The position numbers were made by a program, and so were the translations under genes. The notes beneath the pieces are model-generated. The model had not been told where the DNA came from and did no database searches. It saw only the letters and a list, made by a program, of their open reading frames with translations. Below, one piece after another: positions 1 through 12,179 of a stretch of DNA of 64,000 nt (position 1 is its first letter; every line of letters starts with the position of its first letter). Source of the DNA: Lepraria neglecta (Eukaryota > Ascomycota > Lecanoromycetes > Lecanorales > Stereocaulaceae); assembly GCA_033220425.1 (NCBI GenBank), contig CM065652.1:806001-870000 (forward strand), read 5' to 3'.

Positions 1-300
1 ACTGCGTATCTACTACTCCTATATATAAGACAACTAGTTATAGTAGTTACCTATTACGGAATTCGCTAATAATAACGCTACCTCCTCCGCTACTAAGCTA
101 ACCCTGTTCTTCGCCAACAAGGGTTTCCACCCCCGTATAAGCTTTAGCCTCGATCCTATAACCTATAGCTCTATACGTGCCAGATTACAAGCCGCGAAGG
201 CGGGAGATATCACGGGAATAATATCTAAGATACTGGATTATATAAAGACTAACGCCGAGGACGCTAGCTAGCGGATAGCCGAGCAGGCAAATAAGAGAAG
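1..300 (+). pseudogene. Integrase 3' end of an old Ty3/Gypsy element (E0)
   Basis: Reading on the plus strand gives the end of a retroviral-type integrase: a W-x-x-LLPIAEFA-like stretch, then LFFANKGFHPRISF, then a helical LQAAKAGDI and ILDYIKTNAED segment. This is the usual run that follows the catalytic core in fungal chromoviruses. Tryptophan and glutamine codons are replaced by TAG, as expected from RIP. The frame is cut at position 305 by insertion of E1 and resumes at 13,864 with the chromodomain part. The 5' portion of the element lies outside the window. Confidence 0.8.
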
Positions 301-305
301 GAAGG
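301..305. repeat. Target-site duplication of E1, left copy
   Basis: GAAGG directly before the E1 left LTR. The same GAAGG is found at 13,859-13,863 directly after the right LTR. Confidence 0.9.
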
Positions 306-434
306 TGTTAAGAATTCAGCGCTTAGTAAGCGCTTGGCGCTTGGCAAGTAGCTTTTAGCTGAGCAAGCTTCTCTTACTTAGAACAACCAACCAATCAATT
401 ATTCAATTGTATAGAAAGCTCCTTGTCCATGACA
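306..434 (+). repeat. E1 left LTR
   Basis: Starts TGTTAAGAATTC and ends GTCCATGACA, so it has TG...CA ends. It is 129 bp against 111 bp for the right LTR. The difference is an 18-bp insertion of GCGCTT-rich sequence near the 5' end. A PBS-like TGGTAGCAACGGG starts two bases after the LTR. Confidence 0.88.
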
Positions 435-560
435 AATGGTAGCAACGGGTCTCATGTCTTGCCGAGTACCATTCCAATTGCTCGACAGATATCCAAAGAT
501 CCAACCAGCTCGCCGCCGTTCCTAGGAACGCCGGAGCACCAGCTACCTAGCAGCCACCAG

Positions 561-599
561 TCCTCCCTATCCTCCCTATCCTCCCTATCCTCCCTATCC
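561..599 (+). repeat. 9-bp tandem repeat in E1 gag
   Basis: Four consecutive copies of CCTCCCTAT, in frame, encoding a short Ser-Leu-Ser repeat. Confidence 0.9.
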
Positions 600-1197
600 T
601 TCCGCTACGCCAGTAGCTCCTCTAAAGCCTTATCAAGCAGACTCTACACTAATACCTCAAGCTCGTCGAGTATTACAGGCACTTGCCGGGAAAAGAATCT
701 ATACTACGTGTTCCTCCTTAAAAGGTCTTCTATATCCTTGATACCTACTATTATAAGAAGTCTTCACTATAGCTTCCTCGAGCCATAACCCGGTCAGCCG
801 TGATACTATCGTTATCGCTTTCTAGCTTAATAAATTCATTAAGTCAGAATACTTCTACGCTGAGGCCGTTAGCAATCTTACTCGCTACGTTATTTCTTAT
901 CTTATTAAGAATAATTTCAGACCTACCTAGCAAGACCGCATTCTAAGTGCCTGAGACTACCGAACTCGATCACGGTCTATTGAAGCACCATCTTGGCTAT
1001 CCGACTAGGCTCTAGATCATTCTATTTTTAGAGCCGCTCTGACTAAATTCGAGAAAGACACCGAGCGTTCTAGACGACTTCTCCAGGAACCTCCATCTAT
1101 AGGGAGTACGCCTCCTAGGACGCCGGTATTAACAGCCTCGAATTTTACAGATAGCAGTACTACTACTACAAGAGAAACTTCCGCCGAAGAGACTATC

Positions 1198-1202
1198 TAT
1201 AA
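1198..1202. repeat. Target-site duplication of E2, left copy
   Basis: TATAA directly before the E2 left LTR, repeated at 7,729-7,733 after the right LTR. Confidence 0.85.
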
Positions 1203-1609
1203 TGTTACGACCCACGGTGGTTGTATACCTAATGGTGCGATAGCCACGTATGGGTGCGTGTGTTTTATGCTTCTGTAGGAGAGGAGTTACTCAGGTAGAA
1301 TGGCAGTCTTCATCTATGTAAGTAGTTAATGCGTTCTATATTGATAACTAGTAAAGTATAGTGCAAGGAGTACCAGGAAGATTAACCAAGTTGAACACGC
1401 TGTTCCAAACAGTAGGCAGGGCCCTATATATATAGATATAGGAAATCCTACCAAGCGATCTATAAGCGCTCGATTACCCAGCGCTCTATTGCTTATCATT
1501 CTTGAGCGCTTGATCGCTCAGTGCTCTGGCGCTTATCGCTTAAGCTGCTAGTCCTGTCTATAGTACCTTGTCCTACAGGATAGTCCTGTTAGAACCAATA
1601 GTTCTAATA
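1203..1609 (-). repeat. E2 left (3') LTR
   Basis: 407 bp, equal in length to the right copy. Where the two LTRs differ, this copy usually has CA or TG and the other has TA. Examples are CCCACGG against CCTACGG and GGTGGTTG against GGTAGTTA. This is direct evidence for CpA-to-TpA mutation on both strands. Confidence 0.92.
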
Positions 1610-1693
1610 CTAGCCCCCTCCTTCAGATTTCTCGTCCCGAGAAACCATCCATCCTTTATACCACCCCAACGTACTAAATAATCCAAGGACCCT

Positions 1694-2023
1694 GTCGTCC
1701 GTCGTACTGAACTTTCTAAGGAACTCTTAGAAGTCGTTATACGCCCTTATAATAACTGTACCCGACTAGGTAGGCAGTATTTAGTAGGGTCTAATTCCGA
1801 CCGTTGTTCCGCCTGCGTAGCTAGTAGTAAGAAGTGCGACCTTGTGGTGTCGCCCCTTGAGATACGCTATATAGAGAGTACGCGAAAGAAAGTTTGTATC
1901 GAGATTCGCGAAATAGTTGCTAAGCTCGTACGATTGTAAGCGGAGGAAGACTATATTGAGGAGGAGAAGAAGAAGCTTGTTGAAAGGGAGCTCCTGAATA
2001 TCGCGGAGCTGGAGGAGGACTAA
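1694..2023 (+). pseudogene. Antisense small ORF in the E2 3' region (CX2C, coiled-coil type)
   Basis: On the strand opposite to E2 gag-pol, between the chromodomain and the 3' LTR, one frame of about 109 codons has only a single internal TAA. It shows a C-X2-C-X6-C cluster (DRCSACVASSKKCD), then DLVVSPLEIRY, then a charged heptad-like stretch (KLVRL, EEEKKKLVEREL) ending in NIAELEED. The same reading frame, more damaged, is present at the equivalent antisense position in E3 and E4. I do not recognise a function. The short Cys motif resembles half of a binuclear zinc cluster, but the resemblance is weak. Confidence 0.6.
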
Positions 2024-2129
2024 CGAGCTCCCTCAGATGTTTCGGGCAACCTTATATTCAACGTCGGCTCCGAGTAGTTCGACCTCCCCCCGGCCTAGAG
2101 GGCCCTAAGAGCTTCGACTGGTCTTCCCT

Positions 2130-5100
2130 TATCTCCGATGAAACTCTTATAGGTATTCCCCGCAATTCCCCGCAAGGTTCCTAAGAGGTTCCCAGGTACT
2201 TTCCGTTTTGTTATACCCTTTCTACTTAACTAGATAGAACTAATTCCTTCTATCTAGGATCCTCTCGACCTTATACTCTATTTCTTCCTTAACGTTATAG
2301 TAAAATATTTCTTAGAGTAGTATATTAGAGTCTGCTAGCTCTAGAAGTAAGATATAGAATACTAGATATACCTTGGCGTCAGGCGGAAGCTCGAGTTTAT
2401 AGTTAACGGCCCCCTTCTTAATTAAGAATAGTCCGACCTTAACGTAATCTAGTTTCTTACTTAGTCTCGTTATCTTCATATTTTTTATCAGGAGATATAC
2501 TCTATCCCCCTCTTTAAGCTGAGGAATATTCTTTCTTTTCTTATTAACCTATTCTTTTAACTTATCGTTAGAGCTCTCAATAGACCTTTATATATCTTTA
2601 TACAAGTCCTTTAGCTCTTCTACTTTAACTAAAGCCTTTTCTACGTTAGGTCCTTCCCTTAGCTATAGAAATATATTTATATTCTTTCTATAGTTAGTAA
2701 AGAATAGGGTCAGGCCTATTATATCTAACCTCTTGTCGTTATACGCTAGTTATACTATTAGAAGTAGTAAAACCTAGTTATCTTATTTCTAGTTTATATA
2801 ATATCTTAGGTATACTTCTATTATTTGATTTGTATATTCTATTTATCTATTAGTCTATAGATAGTATATAGTCGATATCCGAAGTTTAGTTCTAATTGCT
2901 ACGATTAGCGTCCTCCAATAGTTAGAAGTGAATAGCTTATCTCTATCGGATATTATCGACTTGGGTATACTATAATCCCTTATTAGCTTGTCGAGTAGTA
3001 TAAAGGCTAACTAATCTACTTTATATATCTCCTTAAACGGTATTATAATTATATACTTTGTAAGTTTATCTATAATAACTATAATTGAATCGAAGGTATC
3101 TTATATAGCTAGATCCTTTAAAGGTAGTAGTTTAACTATAAAGTCCATCGTGATATTATCCTATAGTAACTCTGGTACTAGGGTAAATTATATCTACCCG
3201 TACTTCGCGTATCGTGAAGACTTATTCTACTAGTATTGGATATATTCTTTAATATATTATTTAACGCGCGTCCGAAGCTTCGGTACCGTATACCCTCGTT
3301 CTAGGAGTTCTATAGTTTTAGATACTCTAGGGTAACCTTATAAAGGGTTATCGTAGTAATCTCTAATTACTTCTTTAACGTATATATTAGGTAAGTAAGT
3401 TTTACCCTAATATTTGAGTAATACTAAATCTAGTTAATCCTGTCGTAACTTTGTTACGAATATATCGTTATCGTAGGCCTTTACGATTCTATTAGTCGTG
3501 TTAGGTCCTAATATACGAAGGGTTATTGCTAACGCTTGGTATAGTACCAATAATCCGTCGGCTTCTCGTTTTAGGATTAGTCGTTCTATAACGTTCTTTT
3601 CTTCTATATAGTCTAATCGCCTACTAAGCGTATCTACTCGACTATTATCCTTTCCTAGGGTATAGGTTATCTTGAACTTATATTATCCGAGTAGTTCTAA
3701 CTATCTAACTTATCTTCTATTTAACTCTTTTATTATTATAAAATTAAGAAGATTCTTATAATCCGTAAAGATAGTTAAGTCTAAGTAGCTTTCTACGTAT
3801 ACTCTCTAGTTTTAAAGTATATATACTACGGTAAGTAGTTCTTTGTCGTATATATTATAGTTCTATTCCGCTACTAATATCTTTCGTGAAAAGTAGGTAA
3901 CTAGATACTACTTTTAGTCCTTTATTTAATAAAGATATACTCCTATTATAAGATCCGAGGTATCTATTTTAATATAAGCCGGTTCGTTAGCTTAAAAGGT
4001 ATAGAGTACTAGTAGATCCGTATATACTTTTTTTAACGTATTAAATGACTTCTATTATTCTTATCCCTATATAAATCTAATATCCTTCTTAGTAATATCT
4101 ATAAGTAGGAGTACTTTCTTTAAGTAGCCTTTAATAAACTTCCTATTAAAGTTAGTAAATCCTAAGAAACTTTATACTACTTTAACGTCCTATAGTATAG
4201 GCTATTCCGCTATAGCTTTAATTTTTTCTAGGCTTATACTAATACCTTTTATACTAACTATAAATCCTAGGAACTTAATAGAGTCCCTATAAAACTCGCA
4301 CTTTTCTAGTTTAAGGAGAAGTCCCGCTTATAATAGGTATTCGATAATATCCTATATATACTTAACGTATTCTTCCTTGTTCCCGGAGTAAATCAAGATA
4401 TCGTCGAGGTATACTATCGCTATTCGATCTAAGTATACTTGTACGACGTTATTAATAAGTACTTAGTAGGTTACTAGTACGTTAGTAAGTCCAAACGGTA
4501 TTACTAGGTACTCGTAGTAGCTATATCTAGTCTAGACGGCAGTTTTCTACTCTTCGCCTTCCTTTATCCAGATTAGATTATATATACCTCTAAGGTCTAG
4601 TTTCGTAAATATCTTTGCCTTGCTAAGCCGATCCTATAGCTCGCTAATATTCGGCAAAGGGTAACGATTCTTGATAGTAATATCATTCAACTTTCGATAG
4701 TTAATATATAGCCTTAGACTTCTATCCTTTTTCGGTACGAAAAGGATTAGATAACCTACTAGTAATTTGGATTCCCGAATAAATCCTTTCTTAAGGTTCT
4801 TATCGATATACCTATAAAGTATAGTAAGTTCCTTTTCTAATAATATATAGATAGGTCCAAATATTAGCGCCTTACTAGGTTCGAGTTCGATCTTATAATC
4901 CTATAGTTAGTACTTAGGTAATACTTTTACGCTTATCTCTTCCTCGAATAGGTATACCTACTATTTATATTCCCGAGGGATTATAGAAGGTTCGTCTCTT
5001 CCTTTAGTAGCTCTCTCTTTAGTATCCTACTAACCTTTACTAGTAACTAAGGAGTCGAGCCTTCTCTCTTAGAAGTTACTCTTATTATTTAAGAATAAAG

Positions 5101-7260
5101 TAATATATACTTTAACTAGTCTTCGGTTCTTTCTCTTATCTATTATTATCTACTATCGACTAATAGGTCTAATACTAGTAATATCTCTAGATTATCCGAA
5201 TTTAAGTACTTTTATCTTCTAGTTAATTTCTAGGTTATATTTATTTAACTAAGGTATTCCTAAAATAATATTATAAGTAGCTATCCTAACTATATCGAAT
5301 ATAATCTCCTCGTAGTATTACTAAATTATTACTAGTAGGGAGTATATCTCCTCCTCTACTTTTCCTATTAAGAATACTAACCTATTAGCTAGGTATAGCT
5401 TATAGGACGATTTCTTCTTTCGGGTCGGTAGGCCGCTTAAGTCTACTAAGTTCCTTAAGATAAAATTTCCTGTAGCTCCGCTATCTATTATCGCTATAGT
5501 CTACTATCTATTAATATTTACTAGTATAATAATATAAGTATAATACTAGACGGAATATAACTATTATTTGGGGAATAATATATTAATCTCCTTATACTTC
5601 CCCGTAGTATAAGGGATTACTCTTTTCCCTATAATAGTAGGAATCTATATACTTCCTTTATACCCTTATATAGAATATATTTATTATATAAGTAGCTATA
5701 CTATAGTACTTAGTTATAAGCTCCTCTCTTAAAGACTTTAAGTAAGTTATTCCTTTTCTTTTCCTACTTCTCTATAAAGTATAGGAAGTAATAATACTTC
5801 CTTTTACTTGCAAGGTACTACTAGTATTTATCTTCCTTATACTTATACTACTAGATCTCTCTATAAAGGGTTCTCTTTAGTAGAGGTACTATATATTCTT
5901 TCGCTAGACGGCCTCTTTCTTCCCTATATATAGAGTAGTTAGGTAATATATACTTAGTATATAGGACTTTACTATATTACTAATATTCCCTATTATATTA
6001 ATAGTCTTATATAGGTTCTTCCTATCCGGGTTTCGCAGATAATTACTTATTTAGTATACCTTATACCTTACTTTTAATTTCGTCGAAGAGTTTATATTTA
6101 TCTTTATCCGATTAAGGTTCTCTAATTTCTAGTAATTTTCTTTCTACTCGGGATATAGTAGATCTAGATTCGGGTATTAATACTAGTCTCTCTAGACTAG
6201 CTTTCTATTATTCCTAATCCGTCTTATATTACTAAGATCTATTACTATCCCTATAGTAATACCTCTATACTTCTTTATTAAATTCTAATTCAAAGGTATT
6301 ATCTTCTAAATCCTAACTAAATTCTTCTCCTTTATAGGGTTACTATATTCCTTCGGAGTCTTCCTCGTTATCTAGAGGTCCTCCTTCTATTACGTTAATC
6401 TGCGGTCGGTATACTATATTCTTCGACCTGTAGTCTCTAGCTATATAGCCTAGTTTACTATAGCTATAGTAAGTAATTACTTTCTTTCCCCCGTACTACT
6501 TTTTCCCTTTAAAGTTTCCTTTCTTCTTTCCTATCTAGATAAAGTTAATCTCTATTAGTACTATACTATAGTAAATATTATATTCCCTATAGTCTTATCG
6601 GTAATTCCTCGTCTTTAAGAAGAATCCCTTATAGCAGGTTCCGCTAACTCCTCCGTTATACTATTTCTCTATAGATTATTTAAATAACTTATTATCGATC
6701 TTAATCGTATTTTTAATAAGTCTATCTAGAGTATCGATTACTCCTCCGAATCTTATAAGCTTATCTTTAATATTATCTTTAAGGCCCTAATAATATATTA
6801 TTATTAGCGTATTATCATCCTAGCCTATTTTAGTAGTATATATCTAAAACTAAGTTAAAAACTCTAATACTAACTTCTTCTACTTTATATACTAGATAAT
6901 ATATATTACTACGTTTACCTTATTAGAAGGTCCGAATATACGGCGGATTTCGACTATAAACTTTAGTATACTCTCTATCTAAGATTTAATATCGCTATCC
7001 TCGTTATCGTCTTCTATATACTTCTTTAGAAAAGGTTCGACCTACTTCTAGGCCTATCCTTATAGGTATAATATAGCGAAGGTAGTATATCTAGTCGCTA
7101 GGAGCAAGTCTCCCTGGAATAATAGGTATAGTTATACTTGCGTAAGCTATAGCTCAAGCTTGTCCCTATCTCTATAGTATAGGTCCGGTACTATAACTTT
7201 AATCCTTTTTCCAGATCCTTCGTCTATAGTATAGCGTCTCTAGCCAGTAACTATTAAGGT
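2130..7260 (-). pseudogene. E2 gag-pol, RIP-inactivated
   Basis: Minus-strand reading gives gag with a zinc knuckle in which the cysteines read as tyrosine (YYSYSK-x-GY-x-ARDYR), so TGT/TGC became TAT/TAC. Next come the aspartic protease with intact IDSGATGNF, reverse transcriptase with intact VYLDDILIYS, an RNase H-like part, integrase, and a C-terminal chromodomain beginning EYKVERILDR. Stops are dense and mainly TAG/TAA. It would once have encoded the capsid and replication polyprotein of a chromovirus and cannot do so now. Confidence 0.88.
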
Positions 7261-7321
7261 ACTTAGGGTAGGGTTTCTGCCTGAAGTTATTAAAGAACTT
7301 ATCCCTTAAGGGTGTTTAAAG

Positions 7322-7728
7322 TATTACGACCTACGGTAGTTATATACCTAATAGTGCGATAGCTACGTATAGGTACGTGTGTTTTATACTTCTATAGGAG
7401 AGGAGTTACTTAGGTAGAATAGTAGTCTTTATCTATATAAGTAGTTAATACGTTCTATATTAATAACTAGTAAAGTATAGTATAAGGAGTACCAGGAAGA
7501 TTAACCAAGTTGAACACGCTGTTCCAAATAGTAGGTAGGGCCCCGTATATATAGATATAGGAAATCCTACCAAGCGATCTATAAGCGCTCGATCACCTAG
7601 CGCTCCATCGCTTATTATTCTTGAGCGCTTAATCGCTTAGTACTCTAGCGCTTATCGCTTAAGCTACTAGTCCTATCTATAGTACCTTGTCCTATAGGAT
7701 AGTCCTGTTAGAACCAATAGTTCTAATA
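7322..7728 (-). repeat. E2 right (5') LTR
   Basis: 407-bp partner of 1,203-1,609. It is more heavily RIPped, and even its terminal TG reads TA. Confidence 0.92.
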
Positions 7729-7733
7729 TATAA
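7729..7733. repeat. Target-site duplication of E2, right copy
   Basis: TATAA, identical to 1,198-1,202. Confidence 0.85.
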
Positions 7734-8780
7734 CCGGCCTATAGGTCCTTCTAACACCAATATAGGTGCCAATATTACGCCTGAAATACAAGCTATTATT
7801 ACTGCTACTATTACTTAGTACGTCCGTAATAACCTACCTTAGCCTGGCGAGCGTGGTCTACCTAGCCCTCTAGAAGATCTAGGTACTAACGGAGCGAATG
7901 CCGGCGGTAGCGGTAACTATCCTTTGAAGCCAGAAGAAATCGGGTACTTTAACAATCTTTTTGTCTGCGATAGCCCACTTAGTACCAAGAGTAACCGAAC
8001 TATCTTCCGTGATATCTACGTGTTCGTAGATAGGCTTAAGGATATCGCTACTACTAAGGGTGACCAAAAGGTTGTTAAGGTATTACTACTTTGCTTAAGA
8101 GGAGGTACTCTCGCCTAGTATATAGACGAGCTTTTAGAGCTTAATAAGAGTCTACTTAGGAGAGCTAATCTTCAGTTATAGGTCGAGATACTTATCAAGT
8201 ATTTTAAGGAGTAACCTGCAGTAGTAGTATAGGCTTTATAGACCGAGTATTATACTATAGCTAATACTAGGAATAGTAAATATCCTCGTATTTACGTATA
8301 GAGTATTTAGTAATACGCTAGGGCGGCTAAGCTCCTTACTAAATATAACTAGCTTATAGTTACTTAGAATAATATATAGCTTGAATTTCGCCTTTATATC
8401 CCTGAACCGATACTATTAATAACGCTTAAGTAATTCCTTAGTCAGGTCGACTCTAAGGCCAATTTATAGTTTAAGCTTACTCGGCTAAATCAGCGAGAAT
8501 AACGTTCTTAGAATTAGTAAGTCGATAGGCGGTCGATAAGACCTAGTTAGTATTAGTCTAGTAATCGTTAGTAAGGTAGATTTTCTAGGTCACCGTTTCC
8601 TTATTAGTACGAGCAGCGGTAATTCTACCAAGGATTTCTGTAGCTATCGTACAATAATCCTTATAGTAATAGCTTTACTAATAGATCTCCTTATTAGTCA
8701 AACACTACGCTAATAGCCTAGTAGCCAAATCCTGCTTTGCTATCTACTTAATAACCCCTATAGATTACCGTAGGAAATTA
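7734..8780 (+). pseudogene. E1 gag, main part
   Basis: Continuation of the gag gene split by E2. From about 7,924 the frame reads KPEEIGYFNNLF, FRDIYVFVDRLKDIA, KVVKVLLLCLRGGTLA and ELLELNKSLLRRA, the layout of fungal Gypsy gag proteins in which a short FVDRLKDLA-type helix precedes an LRG-x-AL segment. Stops are mostly TAG where the family has Trp or Gln. Downstream to about 9,150 the reading is Ser/Asn-rich and low in recognisable motifs. Confidence 0.75.
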
Positions 8781-9149
8781 AGGGTCGTCAGGTTTTATAA
8801 ATCAGTCTTCGAGCTAATAGAATCCCCAAGCTAGCAATAGCGCCGGATTCGGAAGACCCGCTAGACCAAGCGGGGGCTTCCAAAATCGAGACCGTCGATT
8901 TCCTCCTCGCCAGGGTATAGCTTACTAAGCGAACGAAGTTATAGAGAAATCTACCAATAACGCTACCGAGTCTCAGCCGTCCCAGGAATAGTAAGACTCT
9001 AACTTCGACCCCGGATACAGCTATAGCGGCGACTACTACGGCGACGAAGATCTTGATTACTACGAACCTCAGCAGGACGAAGACGCCGGAGGCTATTTCG
9101 GAAGTCCTGCCTTTCCAGATTCTGCTATACCGAAGAATTCCAAGGCTTA

Positions 9150-11960
9150 TCAATGCCGACGCTATCTCTAGACTTTTCCGTCTAAGAACTCGCTCTATAA
9201 ATACCTTAGCAGTTCTAGGAAGGGTCGGCGCGCCGTCTCGACGTCTTATCTAGGTTTCCCGGCAAGTACTAGCGTTAACGCCTTAACGAATTCGGTCGAA
9301 GCGAAGTCCGATACGCCTGGGAATTCCGCTATCGAGAAGTCTACTATCAAGGAGTCCGAAGTCTATCTAAGTATAGCTACCGAGGCCTCCAAATCTACTA
9401 GCGCTGACGCCTCTACCTGCGAAGAATTCATCTAGTCTACTACGAGCTCTATTAAGGAAGTCGGCACTGGCTATACTTTCCGTAACTATTACTACGCTAT
9501 AGCCGATACCAAACTATCCCCTGATAGAGAGATTTTCAAGCCCTGCCTAGATACTGGCTATAGTATTACCTTACTTGATCGGGAGTACTCGCGTACTATA
9601 CCCGATTTTCAGACTTGAAGAATAGCGAGCCCGATCAAAGTTCGCGGAGTAGGCTCTAACGTCTACGAAACGGATAAGTACGGTATTTTACCTACTTACT
9701 TCCTTAGTAAGCGAGACGATAAGGAATTTACCGCTGTTATAGCTCCTAGAGAGGTATATATCGTCGATAATCTTAAGGCTAAGATACTTATTAGTATAGA
9801 TATTATAGTCCTAGAAAAGATTAATATTCTCGTATCCAAATCGATAGTCTCTATTGGTAGCTATAGTATCGAAATCCCAATTAAGGTTAGGACGCAAGGA
9901 CATCCTATAACCCATCCGGTATACGCAAAGAATATAGTCATTATTCCACCACGCTCCCAAGTCCAAATTCCTGTATATTATACCTTATTACCAGACCGCG
10001 ATTTCCTCTTTGAGCCGGAGGAATACGAGCTATCTCTGTATATATACCTCGTCGACTTATCTCTTACTACCGTAGTAGCGAAAAACGACTTAGATTATTC
10101 CGTCAAGATCCCGAGAAATCTTCGCCTTAGGACCGTCTAAGAAGCGAACTTCGATAACTACTATTATATCACCTTAGGACAGTATAATATTACTAAGTTA
10201 GCTACGCGCCGCCCGAAGAAGGAATACTAGACAAGCTAGATAAAGCGAGTATTTAATAAGGTTGCTACAGCGTCCGCCATCGCTATATTAGTAGTACTAG
10301 CTACTACGCCAATACTAATAGCGTCGATTCCTACCGAAATCTCTATTACGCTAACACTCTACGATTACGTTCTAGCGAATAGTATCACCGTCCACGGGGA
10401 TAATCCGGCTATCAAGGCCGTTATTAACGAATTTCCAACGCTATAGTAGGAAGGTAGCTTTACGGACGTTCCCTAGAATCAATAGATACGGATTCCGTTG
10501 AAGTCTAACTGGGAAGAATACGCACCCAAGACTGTATATATCTACCTATTAAGTAATAAGTCTAAGAAAGTAGTCGATAAGACCTTCGACAAGCTTCAAG
10601 AGTAGGGACGCCTTAGCTAGACTTCTAAGTCGATACCATTTAGCTTCCTAGTATTCGTTATCTAGAAGATATTACCGGATAGTACCAGGAAGGGGAGAGC
10701 TATTATTAATATTCGAGGCCTTAATACGGTTACCTAGACCGATATCTACCCTTTACCTTTGTAGTCTAATATAATCTCTTCTATCAAGGACTACCACTAT
10801 ATTAGTATCGTCGACTGCGCTAGTTTCTTTTATTAATAGCGAGTATATCCTAATAACCGTCACCGGCTTATAGTTATAAGCCACCGAGGTCAAGAAATAT
10901 TTAATATCGCGGTAATAGGCTATAAGAACTTACCGGCCTATATACAGAGACAAATCGACAGGCTGCTATAGAGCTCCCGAAACTTTGCCAAGGTATACGT
11001 TGATAATATCGTTATCTTCTCTCGAACCTTAGTAGATCACGTTCGATATCTATATTTAGTCTTTAAGCTTTTTATAGACTCAGGAATCTCGGTAAACCCC
11101 TCTAAGGTATTCCTTACTTATCTATTAGTTCAATTACTAGGCCAAAAGGTCGATTCTTTAGGTCTCTAGACCGCCGAAGACAAGCTCTAGGCCATTTCTA
11201 AGCTTTCGTTTCCAACGACGTTGTTATAGCTAGAGACCTATTTAGGTATAACCGGCTAGCTCCGGAACTACATTACTTATTATACTACTATAGCGAAGCC
11301 TCTCCAAGATCGAAAAACCGCTATATTAGCGTTGTCACCAAAAGCTGGAGACGAGAGACGGAATTTCGCCAAGAGGAACCAAATTAGTAAGCCGACTTCG
11401 GTCGAGATTACGGCTTTCCGATCTCTTTAGAAGGCGCTTTTAACGCTATCGTTTCTTACCTACTTCGATAATAAGTAACCCTTATATATTAATCTTAATA
11501 CTAGTAAGGAATTTGGATTCGGCGCTATAGTTTACTACGTTACTGGTAAAGTTGACGCCTATCCGACGCGCTCCTAGCTTCGGCCTATCCTATTTCTAAG
11601 TCGTCTCCTTAAAGACGCCGAAACTAGATACTAGCCTACTAAACTCGAACTTGCCGGAATCGTTTAGGTCCTTAGTAAGACTCGATATATAGTCGAGTCT
11701 GTACCGAAGACAATTATCTACACGGATCACGATACTGCCTTAGAGATTGCCAGATAAACGATAATATCCACCTCTAGTACTGCCAAGCTAAATCTTCGCC
11801 TCATCCGAGTATTAGAATATATCTAGCGTTTCCGAAGCCTAGAGTTCCGTCACAAGCCAGGAAAACAATATATAGTACCCGATACTTTGTCGCGTCTTTA
11901 CGCTGCTATAACCGCCGATCGAGATACTATAGAAGGATAGCTCGATACCTTCGTCTATAC
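9150..11960 (+). pseudogene. E1 protease and reverse transcriptase/RNase H
   Basis: A single plus-strand frame, interrupted only by point stops. The aspartic protease motif LDTGYSITLLD lies at about 9,545-9,580, followed by KVRGVGSN, FTAVIAPREVYIVD and a PPRSQVQIPVYY strand. The reverse transcriptase follows, with VYVDNIVIFSR at about 10,992-11,024, where the second catalytic Asp of YVDD reads Asn (GAC/GAT to AAT, a G-to-A change). The tether and RNase H region follows (FLTYFDNK, GFGAIVYY, YTDHDTALEI, HKPGKQYIVPDTLSR) up to about 11,900. Confidence 0.88.
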
Positions 11961-12179
11961 TACCTCTATACTTATCTAGCTTAGTCTAGAATTACGCTAA
12001 TAAATTATCGAAGGCTATAGGATAGATAAGTCTTGGAAGAAGATAATCGACACCCTCGATTCCAATAAGAATACCGGCGAGGACGCCGCTTAGCTTCCTT
12101 TTACCCGGGATCCCTAAGGCCTTATCTAGAAGATCGACGCCGCCACAGGTGACTATGCCTTCTTACTAGATCGTCTCTG

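Larger units (their letters stand above)
429..1202 (+). pseudogene. E1 gag, N-terminal half
   Basis: An ATG overlaps the last bases of the left LTR and opens a Ser/Thr/Pro-rich frame (first about 120 residues free of stops), as is common at the N terminus of fungal Gypsy gag proteins. A 9-bp tandem repeat (561-599) encodes a Ser-Leu-Ser run. Beyond about 788 the frame is broken by stops. The gene is cut at 1,202 by E2 and continues at 7,734. Family assignment rests on position in the element and on the continuation, not on this part alone. Confidence 0.6.
1203..7728 (-). mobile_element. E2: Ty3/Gypsy chromovirus nested in E1 gag
   Basis: A 6,526-bp LTR element with two 407-bp LTRs (1,203-1,609 and 7,322-7,728) and a 5-bp TSD, TATAA. 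Coding is on the minus strand: the polypurine tract lies next to the left LTR (as CCCCCTCC on the plus strand at about 1,615) and the gag end lies at the right. Minus-strand motifs in order are a zinc knuckle (about 6,415-6,485), the protease IDSGATGNFIL (about 5,463-5,500), the RT motif YLDDILIY (near 4,390-4,411), an integrase, and the chromodomain start KEEIEYKVERILDR (about 2,243-2,290). The DSG and YLDD active sites are intact, but many other codons are stops. Confidence 0.92.

Noticed and set aside
7879-8118. Overlapping open frames of about 60 codons on both strands
   Set aside because: The plus-strand frame is part of E1 gag, and the minus frame is its shadow with no motif.
8788-9253. 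121-codon minus-strand frame and 66-codon plus frame in E1
   Set aside because: They lie within the gag/protease junction of E1, have biased hydrophobic or basic composition, and match no family.
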